NCBI RefSeq assembly: GCF_002563795.1
Contig: NZ_PDJL01000003.1
Coordinates: forward strand, 868,001 to 932,000
Length of the DNA: 64,000 bases
Origin: Vibrio sp. ES.051
GTDB lineage: Bacteria; Pseudomonadota; Gammaproteobacteria; Enterobacterales; Vibrionaceae
Direction: 5' to 3'
Shown one piece after another: positions 35,952-46,553 of the stretch (position 1 is its first letter; the number at the start of each line of letters is the position of its first letter). The notes under the pieces are model-generated. The model ran no database searches, was not told the DNA's origin, and saw only the letters and a list, made by a program, of their open reading frames with translations. The translations under genes were made by a program, and so were the position numbers.

Positions 35952-36554
35952 TTATGGCTTTGGACAGAAAACAAGCTCGTTATCTTGTACCATGACGCAA
36001 TCCATGCCTGCTGCATGCGCCGCTCGTTTGCCGAGCTCTGTATCTTCAAAAACAAGACAATCAGATGCATCCAAGCCTAACAGTTCAGCTGCCATTAAAA
36101 ACGTATCAGGGAAAGGTTTGTGGTTTTGTACATCACTAGCGGTCACAACCGCATCCAGTTTGTCTAACAGCTCTGAGTGACTCAGTAGACGCATCGCGCT
36201 CTCTCTTTGACTGCCAGTACCCACTGCTATTTTTTTATGACCTAAATACTCGTTTAACACGATGTTTGTACAAGGAATGACATCACCATGTAATTCCATC
36301 GCAGCAAACGTCTCCATTTTAAACTCTGCGACTGTTTTAGGATCCAGAGACAGTTCATGTAAGCAATTCAACTTTTCAACAATTTTAAAGCTCGGCATGC
36401 CTCCTAAACTGTGGAACCACTCCTGAGAAAACGGAAAGTCGAATCGATCAGCAGTCGCCTGCCAGGCTGCTAAGTGAGCAGGCATGGTATCAATCAAGGT
36501 GCCATCCATATCGAATATGAATCCCTCATACGGCCTAAAATCAATCGTGCTCAT
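35952..36554 (-). CDS. HAD-family sugar phosphatase (YqaB/beta-phosphoglucomutase group)
   Basis: A 200-residue HAD hydrolase. Motif I is FIFDMDGTLIDTMP (about 12-25), followed by the helical cap (HLAAWQATADRFDFPF), motif II VGTGSQRE, motif III KPFPDTF and motif IV VFEDTELG. The closest relatives by eye are YqaB (fructose-1-phosphatase) and phosphoglucomutase-like proteins. The substrate is not certain. The start at 36554 was chosen because the family N-terminus begins there. It is divergent from arfB. Confidence 0.88.
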   Translation of the reverse strand: MSTIDFRPYEGFIFDMDGTLIDTMPAHLAAWQATADRFDFPFSQEWFHSLGGMPSFKIVEKLNCLHELSLDPKTVAEFKMETFAAMELHGDVIPCTNIVLNEYLGHKKIAVGTGSQRESAMRLLSHSELLDKLDAVVTASDVQNHKPFPDTFLMAAELLGLDASDCLVFEDTELGKRAAHAAGMDCVMVQDNELVFCPKP

Positions 36555-36630
36555 GTCTTTTCTTCTATTTGTACATCTGTAATGGTAATTTATCAGCTCT
36601 TTCAATCGTCCTTACTGGCATTTAGTTATC

Positions 36631-37044
36631 ATGCTCAAAATTTCGAACTCCGTCACACTTCAAGAATGGGAAATTCAATTATTCCCTATTCGAGCTCAAG
36701 GAAATGGGGGGCAGAACGTTAACAAGGTAGCGTCTGCCATACATTTGCGCTTTGACATTCGACATTCCAGTTTACCGGACTTCTATAAAGAGCAACTTCT
36801 CGCGCTTTCTGATACTCGTATAACTAAAGATGGCGTGATTATTATCAAAGCGCAACAATTTAGAACGCAAGAAAAAAATAAAGAGGACGCGCTTAATCGC
36901 CTGCAAGTATTGATTAAAGCTGCCGCCTCACAAGAAAGAAAGCGCATTAAAACCAAACCAACGCGCGCTTCACAACGTCGCCGACTTGATAATAAAAACA
37001 AGCAGGGGACAAAAAAGCAACAACGTAAGAAAGTGCACTATTAA
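36631..37044 (+). CDS. arfB: alternative ribosome-rescue factor, peptidyl-tRNA hydrolase ArfB (YaeJ)
   Basis: A 137-residue ribosome-dependent peptidyl-tRNA hydrolase that frees ribosomes stalled on messages without a stop codon. The catalytic GGQ lies at residues 26-28 in RAQGNGGQNVNKV, and the C-terminal tail is long, basic and disordered (KPTRASQRRRLDNKNKQ then KKQQRKKVHY), which inserts into the empty mRNA channel. Length and both features are diagnostic, and there is no codon-recognition domain as in true release factors. Confidence 0.95.
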   Translation: MLKISNSVTLQEWEIQLFPIRAQGNGGQNVNKVASAIHLRFDIRHSSLPDFYKEQLLALSDTRITKDGVIIIKAQQFRTQEKNKEDALNRLQVLIKAAASQERKRIKTKPTRASQRRRLDNKNKQGTKKQQRKKVHY

Positions 37045-37147
37045 ACTGTACCGCATTTCAAAAGAATGTTGCATTAACAAAGTTTGCTAGGCCCTTGGAA
37101 ATCTCATTCGATCTCCCTTTTCAGTCACTTATTCAGGAAATAACAAT

Positions 37148-38917
37148 ATGACCATTAGGCAAAAACTCTACTTTCTCGGAGTTATCGTCATTTTAGGCAT
37201 GGCGACCCTTTTGGGCACCTCGTCTCATTTCGCCAAACAAAGCAATCAACTTAATCATGCCATCAAACTCGTCGGTGATTTAGAAATACGCTTACTCAAC
37301 CTACGCAGAAATGAAAAAGATTTCTTGCTCCGTAGCAACGCCAAATATTTAGATAAGTTTAATACAAATGTTGATAAGTTTTTAAACACTGAAAAAGAGC
37401 TTGCTAACATACTAAGCATCAATGACCTTCCTTCAAGCCAACCGCTCAAACAAGATTTGCTTGCTTACCAAAAAGGTTTTCAGTCTCTCGTTAGTGCTTA
37501 CCAACGATATGGTCTTGATAGTCAAAGTGGCCTTCTGGCTGGTTATGAGCAAGTGCTTTTAGAAGCAAAGCAGAGTGCTGATCATCAACAAGTACTCTCG
37601 CTGGTCCGTTTTGATTCAGCGGTCAAGTCTGGGCAGTTCGACAAAAACTTACTCGTTGGGTTTGAGGATTCAAAATTACTGATTATTGCTAAGCAACTTG
37701 CCGCTCAAAAACAGTTGGTTGGTATCGCCTACAATAAAGGGTTACTCGGTGAGACTCGTGCCCTATCCCACACGGTAGAAGAACAGTTTAAAACTTTTTC
37801 GACGGCAATAAGCTCTGTAGCCGCACAACGCAACGATCAAGTATCACTGATTAAGCAAGCTATTACTGCGTTAATATTGATTATAATCTTTGCACTGATT
37901 TGGCAAATTTCACGCTCAATCAATACTCGTGTTAGTAGCCTACTGGAGACAATCAAAAACATTAGTGAGACCAACAACATGGGGCTTCGCTCCGAATTAA
38001 AAGGTCAAGACGAGCTATTTGACATCAGCCACCATCTTAATGACCTACTCGATAAGCTAGAACACTTGATTCATAGCACGCAAGAAAAGTCGACTCAACT
38101 CACATCAAGTACCGATAATATGCATCGTGAGCTGGAAGGTGTCATGGAGCAATTCCATACCCAAACTGATCATACCGCGTCAATGGCAACCGCTGTTCAG
38201 CAGATGGTTGCCACAATCGGTGAGATATCGGAAAGTACGTCAGTTGCCGTGGAAGGTGTACACCAAGCGGCGAATAACGCTGAACAAGGTCGTCATGTTG
38301 TAGAAGCGACGGTCACCAATATTAGTCAGTTAACCAGTATTTTGTCTAACAGCCAACAATCGATCGGTTCCTTAAACCAGCATGTTGAAAAAATTGGTGG
38401 CGCAGTCAATATCATTCAAGGTATTGCAGAGCAAACTAACTTACTTGCGCTTAATGCCGCAATTGAAGCCGCACGGGCTGGAGAACAAGGCCGAGGCTTC
38501 GCTGTGGTTGCGGATGAAGTGCGTGCACTTGCAAGCCGCACGCATCAATCGACCGAAGAAATCACTCGCGTCGTTACCGATATTCAGTCTCAAATGTCGA
38601 CGGTAGTTTCCGACATAGACCAATGTAATGATCAAGGCCAACAAACCCTTAACGCCTCTGAGCAACTGGATACCAGCTTGCAGCAGATCATTACCGACAT
38701 GCAGGCAATCCAGGGTAACTCGGAGCGCATTGCCTCTGCCATTGAAGAACAAGGTATTGTGATGAATCAAGTCAACGGCTCCATTACGGATCTGAACGTC
38801 ATTTCTGAAAACAACATGCAATCCGCTCAAGAATGTTTACATGAAGTGAATTCTGTTTCCGCGCAAGCTCATGACATGGACAAAGCCGTGGCCGAGTTTA
38901 AAACTCGTTTAAAGTAA
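37148..38917 (+). CDS. methyl-accepting chemotaxis protein with helical periplasmic sensor
   Basis: A 589-residue chemoreceptor. TM1 is at about 7-25; the periplasmic domain (about 26-237) is entirely helical with the [12 protein letters not shown] motif of helical-bimodular (HBM/TarH-like) sensors; TM2 is at about 238-257. HAMP follows (about 258-312). The cytoplasmic signalling tip is [20 protein letters not shown] (about 425-445), with [14 protein letters not shown] flanks and candidate methylation glutamines/glutamates. The ligand is unknown; HBM receptors often sense organic acids. Confidence 0.92.
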   Translation: MTIRQKLYFLGVIVILGMATLLGTSSHFAKQSNQLNHAIKLVGDLEIRLLNLRRNEKDFLLRSNAKYLDKFNTNVDKFLNTEKELANILSINDLPSSQPLKQDLLAYQKGFQSLVSAYQRYGLDSQSGLLAGYEQVLLEAKQSADHQQVLSLVRFDSAVKSGQFDKNLLVGFEDSKLLIIAKQLAAQKQLVGIAYNKGLLGETRALSHTVEEQFKTFSTAISSVAAQRNDQVSLIKQAITALILIIIFALIWQISRSINTRVSSLLETIKNISETNNMGLRSELKGQDELFDISHHLNDLLDKLEHLIHSTQEKSTQLTSSTDNMHRELEGVMEQFHTQTDHTASMATAVQQMVATIGEISESTSVAVEGVHQAANNAEQGRHVVEATVTNISQLTSILSNSQQSIGSLNQHVEKIGGAVNIIQGIAEQTNLLALNAAIEAARAGEQGRGFAVVADEVRALASRTHQSTEEITRVVTDIQSQMSTVVSDIDQCNDQGQQTLNASEQLDTSLQQIITDMQAIQGNSERIASAIEEQGIVMNQVNGSITDLNVISENNMQSAQECLHEVNSVSAQAHDMDKAVAEFKTRLK

Positions 38918-38938
38918 CCCATAGGCTTCCTGTTCATT

Positions 38939-38976
38939 AAAAAGCCCGAAGCGTTCATCGCTTCGGGCTTTTCGTT
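38939..38976. terminator. bidirectional terminator between the MCP and RND pump genes
   Basis: Perfect 14-bp stem AAAAGCCCGAAGCG / CGCTTCGGGCTTTT with a 5-nt loop between convergent genes. Confidence 0.95.
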
Positions 38977-39020
38977 TCTCTTTAGTTTAATTTCACTCGC
39001 CAATGAGGCTGTCGAAGAAG

Positions 39021-42000
39021 CTACTCATCATCAAGAGAGACAAGCTTGGTATTTCCTCCGTGGATTTTCTCGCGTTGCCTTTGAACCAGCGCATAGAAAC
39101 CAGGGATCAAGAAAGTACCCGCTAGCAACACACAGAGCAAACCACCAATGAGTGAAATACCCAACGAGTTTTGACTGACGTGCCCCGCACCCGCCGCAAA
39201 AATAAGCGGGAAAATACCGAGAATGAATGACCAAGATGTCATGTTAACTGCACGGAAACGCAGTGTCCCCCCCTTCACCGCTGCACTGTCGATATCCACC
39301 TCTTTTTCTTCACGCTCTTGCTTGGCGAACTCCACAATCAAGATGGCGTTCTTCGCCGCTAAGGCGATAAGCAAGACAAGACCGATTTGCGCATACAAGT
39401 TCAGTGGAGTGCCGGTCAGGTTCAACGCCAGGAAAGATCCTAACGTCGCGACTGGCACCACCAAAATGATGGCCAACGGAATACTCCAACTCTCGTACTG
39501 CGCCACCATGAACAAGTAGATAAAGATCAGAGCAAGCGCAAACGCGTAGATGGCTTGGTTACCTGCAAGGACTTCTTGGTACGCCATGCCTGTCCACTCA
39601 TAGGTATAACCTTGTGGTAGAACATCAGCAGCGACGCGTTCCATCGCTGCAATCGCATCACCACTAGAATAGCCCGGTGCAGGTTGGCCTTGAATGATTG
39701 CACTTCGATACATGTTGTATCGCCATGCTACATCAGGCTCAAACACTTGTTCATGACTGACGAGTGTACTTAACGGCACCATATCACCATTTGAAGAACG
39801 AACGTGGAAACGCTCGAGATCTTCCATACTACTGCGGTGCTGGCTGTCCGCTTGCATCGTTACGCGGAAGTTCTTACCAAACATGGAGAAATCATTCACG
39901 TAAAGAGAACCTAAATTACCCTGTAGCGTTTCAAAGATAGACGATAATGGAATACCCAACTGCTGAGCTTTTTCACGATTGATATCCACGTAGTAATGCG
40001 GAACGTTAGCTCGGAATGTACTAAAGGTATACGCGATTTCTGGCGCTTGGTTGGCGGCCTCAATCATCTCACCCATGACCATCGACAAGTCGGTACGACT
40101 ACGGCCTAACGTGTCTTCTAGTACAAACTCAAAACCAGAAGCGGCGCCCATACCTGGAACGGCAGGAGGGCCCATCGCAAAGACAATCGCCTGTGGTAAC
40201 TGTCTTGCCGCTCGGCCATTAATACGTGCGGCAATCGCGTTCGCTGAGTGCTCCCCGCTTAACGCATTACGCATCTCCCAGTCATTCAATTTAATAAACA
40301 CTGACGCGCCGTTAGACGCCGCAGCACCAGTCATAAAAGAATAACCGTTCGCAACCGTTACGCCGTCAACGCCCGGCTCTTCTTGGATCATCTTCGTTAA
40401 ATCACTGGTCACTTCTTCAGTACGAGATAAAGAAGCTGAATCTGGTAGCTGAACATTAACCAGCAAAATGCCTTTATCTTCTTGAGGAACAAACGCTGTT
40501 GAGGTGGTTTTCGCAAAGAAAGTGACCGCCGCGATAGCGACAATAAAGAACGTCACGAGCAGCAAAGATTTCTTCACTAAGAAACCAGCGACCTGACCAT
40601 AACGCGTTGTGATGCGCTCTAAGCCTCGATTGAAAGCTTGAAACCAGTTAGCGGTGTTGCCCCCACCCTGCTTCAATACCAAAGAACAAAGCGCTGGAGA
40701 CAGAGTCAATGCGTTAATGGATGAGATCACAACCGAAATACAGATGGTCAAAGCGAACTGGCGATACATGATACCGGTGATACCCGGCAACATCGCGACG
40801 GGTATGAATACCGCAAGTAGGACCAAGGTCGACGTGATGATTGGCCCTGTCACCTCTTTCATTGCGAGCAGAGTGGCTTTACGCGGTGAAATGGTTGGAT
40901 CTTTTGCCATGGTGGTATCGACGTTTTCGATAACCAGAATCGCATCATCCACCACGATACCAATCGCAAGGATCAAGCCAAATAAAGTGACCGTATTAAT
41001 GGTGAAGCCCGTCGCCTGCATAATGGCAAACGTACCAATCAGAGAAACGGGGATCGCGACAACAGGAATCAACGTTGCACGCGCACTACCCAAGAATAAG
41101 TAAGTCACGGCAATCACCAGAAGAATCGCTTCAATCAGTGTTTTTAACACTCCTTTGATCGATTCTGATACAAATAAGGTTGTATCGTAACTGGTCTCGT
41201 AACTCATGCCGTCTGGGAAATCTTCACTCAACCGCTCAAGGAGCTCCATCACCGCTTGACCACTTTCTAATGCATTCGCGTCAGATTGAAGTGACAGCGC
41301 AACGATAGAAGCATCTTGACCACGGAACTTACCATTACCATTGTAGAATTTTTTACCCAACTCTACGCGCGCAACATCTTTCAGGTAGAGCGTTGAGCCA
41401 TCTGAATTTGCGCGGAGTACCACATTTTCAAATTCACTGACGCTTTCTAGACGACCTTTGGTCACAAGGTTGAACTGAACTTCTTGCGGATTGTTGTATG
41501 GCGCGGCACCTACTCGACCCGCCGCAACCTGAACGTTTTGTTCAGCCAAAGCTGCGTAAATGTCGGAAGTCGTCAGCTTGAGGTTGGCCATTTTTTCAGG
41601 ATCTAACCAAACACGCATGGCATACTCGCCACCACCAATCACATTAACTTCACTGATGCCTTGCGCGCGAGCAAGTTGGTCTTTCACATTCAAGTTAATA
41701 TAGTTAATCAAGAACTGATCATCGTATTTCCCATCAGGTGAGAAAAAGTTCAGAACCATCAGCAAGTCAGGTGAACGTTTTTTCACCGTCACGCCGACCA
41801 TGCGCACTTCTTGAGGTAGCTTTGACTCGATCTGTGACACACGGTTTTGTACGTTCACTTGCGCCATGTCTGGATCGGTGCCGACATCAAACGTGACGTT
41901 TAGGCTGTAAGAGCCATCGTTCGCGCTCTTTGAAGACATGTAGATCATATCCTCAACGCCATTGACCGAGGTCTCTATGGGGTCAGCGATTGCTTGCTCG

Positions 42001-42173
42001 ACAACTTCAGCACTCGCGCCGGTGTAGTAAGCGGAAACATTTACCGACGGTGGGCTAATCTGTGGGTATTCAGCAACAGGCAGGAGCGCAAGTGAAATGG
42101 CACCTGCCAACGTTAATATAATCGAAATAACCAATGCAAATTTTGGTCTCTGAATAAAGAAACGACTTAACAT
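39021..42173 (-). CDS. RND-family multidrug efflux permease (AcrB/HAE1 type)
   Basis: A 1050-residue inner-membrane proton/drug antiporter of AcrB length. The N-terminus [18 protein letters not shown] is typical. The proton-relay acids are visible in [14 protein letters not shown] (TM4, about 400-413), and the partner Lys is in [17 protein letters not shown] (TM10). Porter and funnel domains are of normal size. It forms an operon with the upstream adaptor gene (8-bp spacing; GGAGCC site before the ATG). No outer-membrane channel gene is present, so a TolC-type protein encoded elsewhere is needed. Which Vme/Vex pump it is cannot be told here. Confidence 0.95.
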   Translation of the reverse strand: MLSRFFIQRPKFALVISIILTLAGAISLALLPVAEYPQISPPSVNVSAYYTGASAEVVEQAIADPIETSVNGVEDMIYMSSKSANDGSYSLNVTFDVGTDPDMAQVNVQNRVSQIESKLPQEVRMVGVTVKKRSPDLLMVLNFFSPDGKYDDQFLINYINLNVKDQLARAQGISEVNVIGGGEYAMRVWLDPEKMANLKLTTSDIYAALAEQNVQVAAGRVGAAPYNNPQEVQFNLVTKGRLESVSEFENVVLRANSDGSTLYLKDVARVELGKKFYNGNGKFRGQDASIVALSLQSDANALESGQAVMELLERLSEDFPDGMSYETSYDTTLFVSESIKGVLKTLIEAILLVIAVTYLFLGSARATLIPVVAIPVSLIGTFAIMQATGFTINTVTLFGLILAIGIVVDDAILVIENVDTTMAKDPTISPRKATLLAMKEVTGPIITSTLVLLAVFIPVAMLPGITGIMYRQFALTICISVVISSINALTLSPALCSLVLKQGGGNTANWFQAFNRGLERITTRYGQVAGFLVKKSLLLVTFFIVAIAAVTFFAKTTSTAFVPQEDKGILLVNVQLPDSASLSRTEEVTSDLTKMIQEEPGVDGVTVANGYSFMTGAAASNGASVFIKLNDWEMRNALSGEHSANAIAARINGRAARQLPQAIVFAMGPPAVPGMGAASGFEFVLEDTLGRSRTDLSMVMGEMIEAANQAPEIAYTFSTFRANVPHYYVDINREKAQQLGIPLSSIFETLQGNLGSLYVNDFSMFGKNFRVTMQADSQHRSSMEDLERFHVRSSNGDMVPLSTLVSHEQVFEPDVAWRYNMYRSAIIQGQPAPGYSSGDAIAAMERVAADVLPQGYTYEWTGMAYQEVLAGNQAIYAFALALIFIYLFMVAQYESWSIPLAIILVVPVATLGSFLALNLTGTPLNLYAQIGLVLLIALAAKNAILIVEFAKQEREEKEVDIDSAAVKGGTLRFRAVNMTSWSFILGIFPLIFAAGAGHVSQNSLGISLIGGLLCVLLAGTFLIPGFYALVQRQREKIHGGNTKLVSLDDE

Positions 42174-42181
42174 AATGGCTC

Positions 42182-43309
42182 CTACTGCTTATCTTCAGCA
42201 GGTGTTTGAAGGCTGACTTCTATGCCATTACGCACACGCTGTAGACCCTGTGTAATAACCGTATCGCCTTGACTTAGACCTTCTCTGATAATAATTCCTT
42301 GCGCGACTTGTGGCCCAAGTTCTACATTTCGACGCTCAGCGATATCACCCTCTACCAACACCATAATAAAATCACCTTCAAGGTCGGTTTGTACGGCACG
42401 TCGAGGAACAACAATCACATCTTTTGTTTTCTTATCCCGTAAGTTCACCTTGATATGCTGACCAGGAAGAAGTTTCTGATCAGGGTTTGGCACAAGCGCT
42501 CGCATCGCGATCGTTCCAGTCTTGGTATCAATCCGATTACCTAAAAAATCAAGTTTGCCTAAGTGCTCAAAGAACTGGCCATTTTCAAGCTCAAGCTGGA
42601 CTTCGACCCGATTCGATTCAGCAGAGCCGTCACCTTTTACTCGGTCCATCCCCATTGCTAGGCGTTCACGCTCACTAACACTAAACGAAGTATGTACAGG
42701 GTCTAAGCTCACCAATGTAGTGAGCACGCCAAACGATGGCGAAACAAGATCACCAGTGCTCACTTTTGTCTCACTAATACGGCCACTAAAAGGCGCGCGG
42801 ATTTGAGTGTAAGAAAGGTTAACTTCAGCAAGCTTAAGTTGAGCTTTGCCTGCTTCTAATTCCGCTTTAGCACCAAGAAGTGCCGCGGTTAAAGCGTCGA
42901 ATTCTGATTGAGAAATACTGCCGCGAGGGAGTAGGTTCTTACCACGAGCATGGTCCAACTCCGCTTTTTTTAACGCTGCTTTCGCTTGTGCAAGTGCCGC
43001 TTTAGCGCTCGCGACTTGAGCTTCAAATGAAGAAGGTTCAATAGAGTAAAGGAGTTGACCTTTCTCTACCATTTGTCCCTCTTCAAAATGACGAGCTTTT
43101 AAGTAACCAGAAATCTGCGCAGTGATATTGGTATCTTCTACGGCTTCAATGCGGCCGATATAAGACTTACTCGGTTGGTAGTCGATAATCGAGACATCCT
43201 GAGTCACAACGAGAGGAGCTTCACTTTCCTTTGCTGCATTACTAGCTTCCCCGCATCCAGCAAGGATAACTGTAGCCGCCATTAATGCGACAAGTGGTTT
43301 CTTCTGCAT
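42182..43309 (-). CDS. RND efflux periplasmic adaptor lipoprotein (membrane fusion protein)
   Basis: A 375-residue AcrA-type adaptor. The lipoprotein signal ends in LAGC (C19). A lipoyl-type half ([21 protein letters not shown], about 64-85), a helical hairpin (about 100-165) and the second lipoyl half ([19 protein letters not shown]) are visible, followed by the barrel and membrane-proximal parts. It bridges the RND permease to an outer-membrane channel. It is first in the two-gene operon. No regulator gene is adjacent. Confidence 0.94.
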   Translation of the reverse strand: MQKKPLVALMAATVILAGCGEASNAAKESEAPLVVTQDVSIIDYQPSKSYIGRIEAVEDTNITAQISGYLKARHFEEGQMVEKGQLLYSIEPSSFEAQVASAKAALAQAKAALKKAELDHARGKNLLPRGSISQSEFDALTAALLGAKAELEAGKAQLKLAEVNLSYTQIRAPFSGRISETKVSTGDLVSPSFGVLTTLVSLDPVHTSFSVSERERLAMGMDRVKGDGSAESNRVEVQLELENGQFFEHLGKLDFLGNRIDTKTGTIAMRALVPNPDQKLLPGQHIKVNLRDKKTKDVIVVPRRAVQTDLEGDFIMVLVEGDIAERRNVELGPQVAQGIIIREGLSQGDTVITQGLQRVRNGIEVSLQTPAEDKQ

Positions 43310-43687
43310 ATATTTACCGTCTTTATAGAACAGGATATTGTTGAATTCGCGTCAACCATACCCCCTGTAAGACCTGAAAACTTCACTCAAAAATGGGGAA
43401 AGTGTTTCTAAACGTAAATAGATGAAACAAATAGAAAATAAAGTAATTTATTTAACAATGTTATTTGATGGGAAAAACAAACCCCTCTTAATCATAAACT
43501 TTAGATATAGATTAAATTGACAAGCACTATAACGACTGGACAATACGGTTAGGCGCAAGTTAAGTGTGTTTTGTTCTTACACAAATAAAATATGACGCCG
43601 TCATACTCAATACCCAGATTTTGACTATTTTTTAAAAAAATGGGTTATCATTCAATAAATTCAAAGCCTTCGACCGAGAGGATGACC
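43310..43687. other. divergent region between the RND operon and the dCMP deaminase gene
   Basis: 378 bp, AT-rich, no gene. It contains a good candidate promoter for the deaminase at 43517-43544. I do not see an obvious operator for the pump operon. Confidence 0.4.
43517..43544 (+). promoter_or_regulatory. candidate promoter of the dCMP deaminase gene
   Basis: TTGACA (43517-43522, perfect -35), 16-bp spacer, GACAAT (43539-43544); about 145 bp upstream of the chosen start. Confidence 0.45.
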
Positions 43688-44152
43688 ATGATTTCTAAAT
43701 GGGCGAAACGTTTTTACCAAATGGCAGAGCTAGTAGCGTCTTGGAGTAAAGACCCGTCAACACAGGTAGGTGCGGTAATCACTAAACAGAATCGTATTGT
43801 ATCTGTTGGCTTTAATGGCTATCCGCACGGTGTCTCAGACAGCGTGGACACCGATGAACGCGAACTGAAATACCTCAAAACACTGCATGCAGAAGAGAAC
43901 GCGATTCTTTTCTCTAAACGCGATTTAGATGGCAGTGATATTTGGGTTACCCACTTCCCATGCCCTAACTGCGCAGCAAAGATAATCCAAACGGGTATTT
44001 CACATGTGCACTGTCCTGTGCAATCTGAGGATTTTTTATCCCGATGGGGAGATAAAATCCAAGTCAGTCAAGATATGTTTGATCAAGCAGGTGTCAAGGT
44101 AGATTGGTTACCGTTAGAAGATATAGAGATCGAAGACAAAGACGTTCGCTAA
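43688..44152 (+). CDS. deoxycytidylate (dCMP) deaminase family protein
   Basis: A 154-residue zinc deaminase that would convert dCMP to dUMP for thymidylate synthesis. The zinc site is intact: H67-A-E69 (TLHAEENA) and PCPNCAAKI (C92, C95). The N-terminus WAKRFYQMAELVASWSKDPS and VGAVI...GFNGYP match dCMP deaminases better than cytidine or tRNA deaminases. I chose the second ATG (43688), which has GAGAGG at proper spacing; the first ATG two codons upstream is too close to it. Confidence 0.9.
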   Translation: MISKWAKRFYQMAELVASWSKDPSTQVGAVITKQNRIVSVGFNGYPHGVSDSVDTDERELKYLKTLHAEENAILFSKRDLDGSDIWVTHFPCPNCAAKIIQTGISHVHCPVQSEDFLSRWGDKIQVSQDMFDQAGVKVDWLPLEDIEIEDKDVR

Positions 44153-44167
44153 TTTTATTTTGATCCG

Positions 44168-44198
44168 AAAAGCCCAGATTACATCTGGGCTTTTCTTT
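44168..44198 (+). terminator. rho-independent terminator after the dCMP deaminase gene
   Basis: Perfect 12-bp stem AAAAGCCCAGAT / ATCTGGGCTTTT with a 3-nt loop and CTTT tail. Confidence 0.95.
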
Positions 44199-44536
44199 GG
44201 GGAGGGTTGCCTAAGGCTCTCTGGTTAGCCAGGATTCTTCGCGGTCGGTTCGGCGATTTTAACCATCACAAGCACGGGCTTTTCCGTCCTTTCACCTAGA
44301 ATGTCGCAGCCCAGTCCATCGGTTAACTATTTTGGCCTTGTGCAATACCTAGATGATGGCGTGACACTAAACTACATGCTTCATATTTATTCCCATTGTT
44401 TTTTATCAATGGGCACGACAAACCGTAAACTAAATGATGTAGTGGCCTCACCATGTCACGCTCTTAGTTCAATACCAATTGGCTTTGAATCATTTATTAC
44501 TAACCGTCCTACATTAAATGACTTATAACGACGTGT
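44199..44536. other. intergenic region, no supported gene
   Basis: About 340 bp between convergent genes. One 75-codon frame on the plus strand (44301-44528) has no ribosome-binding site and an unconvincing composition. I see no repeat, terminator or RNA motif that I can name. Confidence 0.35.
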
Positions 44537-45400
44537 TTAATCTCGTAACTCCTCAGCCAACACCCGCCATTCTTTAACCTTTTCATGAAAATGATTCCAT
44601 TGCTTTCCAGTCATAGAATCCGCGATATCTAAAGTAAGTTGATCAACAAGCGCAACATTATAATCAATGTTTTCAGAGAGCTGCTGACCATAATAACTTT
44701 CCGGCTCGAACAGCAATCGCATAAATACGCCTTGATAAATAACCGGGTTCGCCTTACTTTCGAACAGGTATTCAAGCTCTTGATATATTGAAGCTCGATA
44801 ACCTCGCCACAACGATCGATTAAGAATAACTTGCTGAGAAAACTCCTGAGCATATTCATATTGCTTATTATTTAAATGCCCAATCCACTCTTCTATCCAT
44901 TCTTCAGCGTTATCCAGAATAACCTCTCGCATTTCATCCTCTGATTTATCCGCGTATTTAGCATCTCTTTCTTGGTAATGCTCTTGCACATTGCTCAAAA
45001 ATTCGCGCTCTTGATCTTTAGTTAGCTGTAAACTTAATGAGAAAAGGTCAGGCGCAACCTTACTTACCATTCTATTGTAATGCGCTCGTAGTCTGCCTCT
45101 GTTTTGCTGAAAATACGCTAAAGTAATATCATTCGCCTGTAAGGCTTCGAGATCTTTTAAATGATCGATATATAAAGGTAATTCTTCTTTTTTATGCCAT
45201 TCAGTCAACAGCAATAACAGCTCTTCTATTAAGGTTTCCTGTTCCCCCTCTAGCGATACATAATCCTCTATGTAATCGACGATGAACCAGTCGATATTGC
45301 TATATAAGAACTTCTTCGCACAACCCGCCAACAGAAATACGAAAAAAAATATAAGGCAATACTGACGTACCTTATTAGATAAACTATGTAATTTAATCAC
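44537..45400 (-). CDS. DUF6279-type lipoprotein
   Basis: A 287-residue lipoprotein. The signal ends in LLAGC (about C27). The mature part is almost wholly helical and acidic, with the family's early motif YSNIDWFIVDYIEDYVSL (about 33-50) and repeated aromatic/glutamate heptads such as WHKKEELPLYIDHL. I recognise it as DUF6279 from this motif. Its function is unknown; it is likely attached to the outer membrane facing the periplasm. It is a single gene. Confidence 0.8.
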   Translation of the reverse strand: MIKLHSLSNKVRQYCLIFFFVFLLAGCAKKFLYSNIDWFIVDYIEDYVSLEGEQETLIEELLLLLTEWHKKEELPLYIDHLKDLEALQANDITLAYFQQNRGRLRAHYNRMVSKVAPDLFSLSLQLTKDQEREFLSNVQEHYQERDAKYADKSEDEMREVILDNAEEWIEEWIGHLNNKQYEYAQEFSQQVILNRSLWRGYRASIYQELEYLFESKANPVIYQGVFMRLLFEPESYYGQQLSENIDYNVALVDQLTLDIADSMTGKQWNHFHEKVKEWRVLAEELRD

Positions 45401-45658
45401 TTATTCGTATTCCCTTTCCTATTGATTAAGTTCTATACTCAACTTGTATCACTTGATATTGCGGCAAACTTACGTCAGAGTGACATACGTTGATTGCCAC
45501 CCTAATAGTATATAGAGTTTGAAATTAACTTTTTGATCACAACTATCCGCAAAAAAGTGAGTTAGAGCACATTTATTGGCCAATAGAAACACCAAACGGT
45601 GCTTCTTATAACGGCATGTAATTTGCATTTATTTTTGGATAGTTTATGGAGGCGAAGT

Positions 45659-45832
45659 ATGGTAGCCGCAGAGCAACTTGATACCAGTATAGAATATGAA
45701 ATTCGATATTTTGAACAGGGGCAAATGCACTGCATGATGGTCGTCGCTGAAAGCAAAAAAGTAGCTTATCAGTACTATTTAGAATGCGGTAAGCACAGTA
45801 GTGACTTGTACTCTATTCGCCCAGACAAATAA
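45659..45832 (+). CDS. small hypothetical protein, 57 aa
   Basis: A 57-residue protein, MVAAEQLDTSIEYEIRYFEQ..., probably a small alpha/beta domain with two cysteine/methionine-rich strands (MHCMMVV). GGAGG lies 6 bp before the ATG at 45659, which decides the start against a longer frame. A strong terminator follows at once, so it has its own transcription unit. The family is not recognised. Confidence 0.75.
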   Translation: MVAAEQLDTSIEYEIRYFEQGQMHCMMVVAESKKVAYQYYLECGKHSSDLYSIRPDK

Positions 45833-45863
45833 AAAAACCGCCTTTCTAAAGGCGGTTTTTTTA
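45831..45863. terminator. bidirectional terminator between the small protein gene and narP
   Basis: Stem AAAAAACCGCCTTT / AAAGGCGGTTTTTT with a very short loop, overlapping the stop codon of the small gene. Confidence 0.9.
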
Positions 45864-45920
45864 TTTACACAGCTCATTTAACCTTTTGATAAAATTAATT
45901 TTTATCCTTTTACAAGTATA

Positions 45921-46553
45921 TCACCTAATATCACCAAAACGCTCTAGATAAAGAATAGTTGCTGCTGTTCGTGACGGTACTTGGAGCTTTTTGAGTAAGC
46001 TCTTCATGTGTACTTTAACCGTCGACTCTGAAATAAATAGGCGATCAGCAATCTGCTTATTGCGGAAGCCTCTTGCCACTTCTTGTAAGATCTGTGTTTC
46101 ACGATCAGTCAGCGCATCAAAAATGTCCTCGTGATCAGAACGTTCACTCAAGTACTTTCTCACTTCTTGACTGTAGGCTTTGTCGCCTTGATGAGCTTGT
46201 TTTAGCAACGCCACCAGCTCCTCTGGCTCCGTGTCTTTTAATAAATAGCCATCGGCACCGCTACGCACTATGGTTTCAATATCAGCGGGACTGTCTGAAA
46301 CGGTTAAGATCACAATACGAGCTTCGCAACCATCGGCACGTAGCGCTTGTAGTGTGTCTAAGCCAGACATGCCCTTCATATTAAGATCAAGAAGTACCAA
46401 ATCCAGTTCCAGTTCGTGTGCGTTAGCTATCGCATCTGCGCCATTACTGACTTCTGCGACAACTTCAAACTCTGGCTCGAAGCTTAAGAGTTGATGAATA
46501 CCTCGGCGCATGAGTGGATGGTCGTCCACCAGCATTACTTTACACACTGTCAC
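45921..46553 (-). CDS. narP: nitrate/nitrite response regulator NarP
   Basis: A 210-residue NarL/LuxR-type response regulator. Receiver domain about 1-125: acidic pocket VDDHP, phosphoacceptor Asp in VLLDLNMKGMSG, Thr in ILTVSD and Lys in LLKDTEPEE. C-terminal helix-turn-helix about 145-210: LTDRETQILQEVARGFRNKQ then SESTVKVHMKSLLKKL. The GTG start has AAGGAAG upstream and overlaps the narQ end by 14 bp, giving coupled translation. It is expected to activate the divergent nap operon; a matching binding site is present there. Confidence 0.92.
   Translation of the reverse strand: MTVCKVMLVDDHPLMRRGIHQLLSFEPEFEVVAEVSNGADAIANAHELELDLVLLDLNMKGMSGLDTLQALRADGCEARIVILTVSDSPADIETIVRSGADGYLLKDTEPEELVALLKQAHQGDKAYSQEVRKYLSERSDHEDIFDALTDRETQILQEVARGFRNKQIADRLFISESTVKVHMKSLLKKLQVPSRTAATILYLERFGDIR

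Noticed and set aside
40051..41103. Long frames opposite the RND permease (97 and 149 codons)
   Set aside because: Antisense shadows of a strongly coding 1050-codon gene.
44301..44528. 75-codon plus-strand frame
   Set aside because: No ribosome-binding site, unusual composition, and it runs into the neighbour's end; probably chance.
45599..45658. Upstream extension of the 57-residue protein
   Set aside because: The strong GGAGG site points to the internal ATG; the 20 extra residues show no support.
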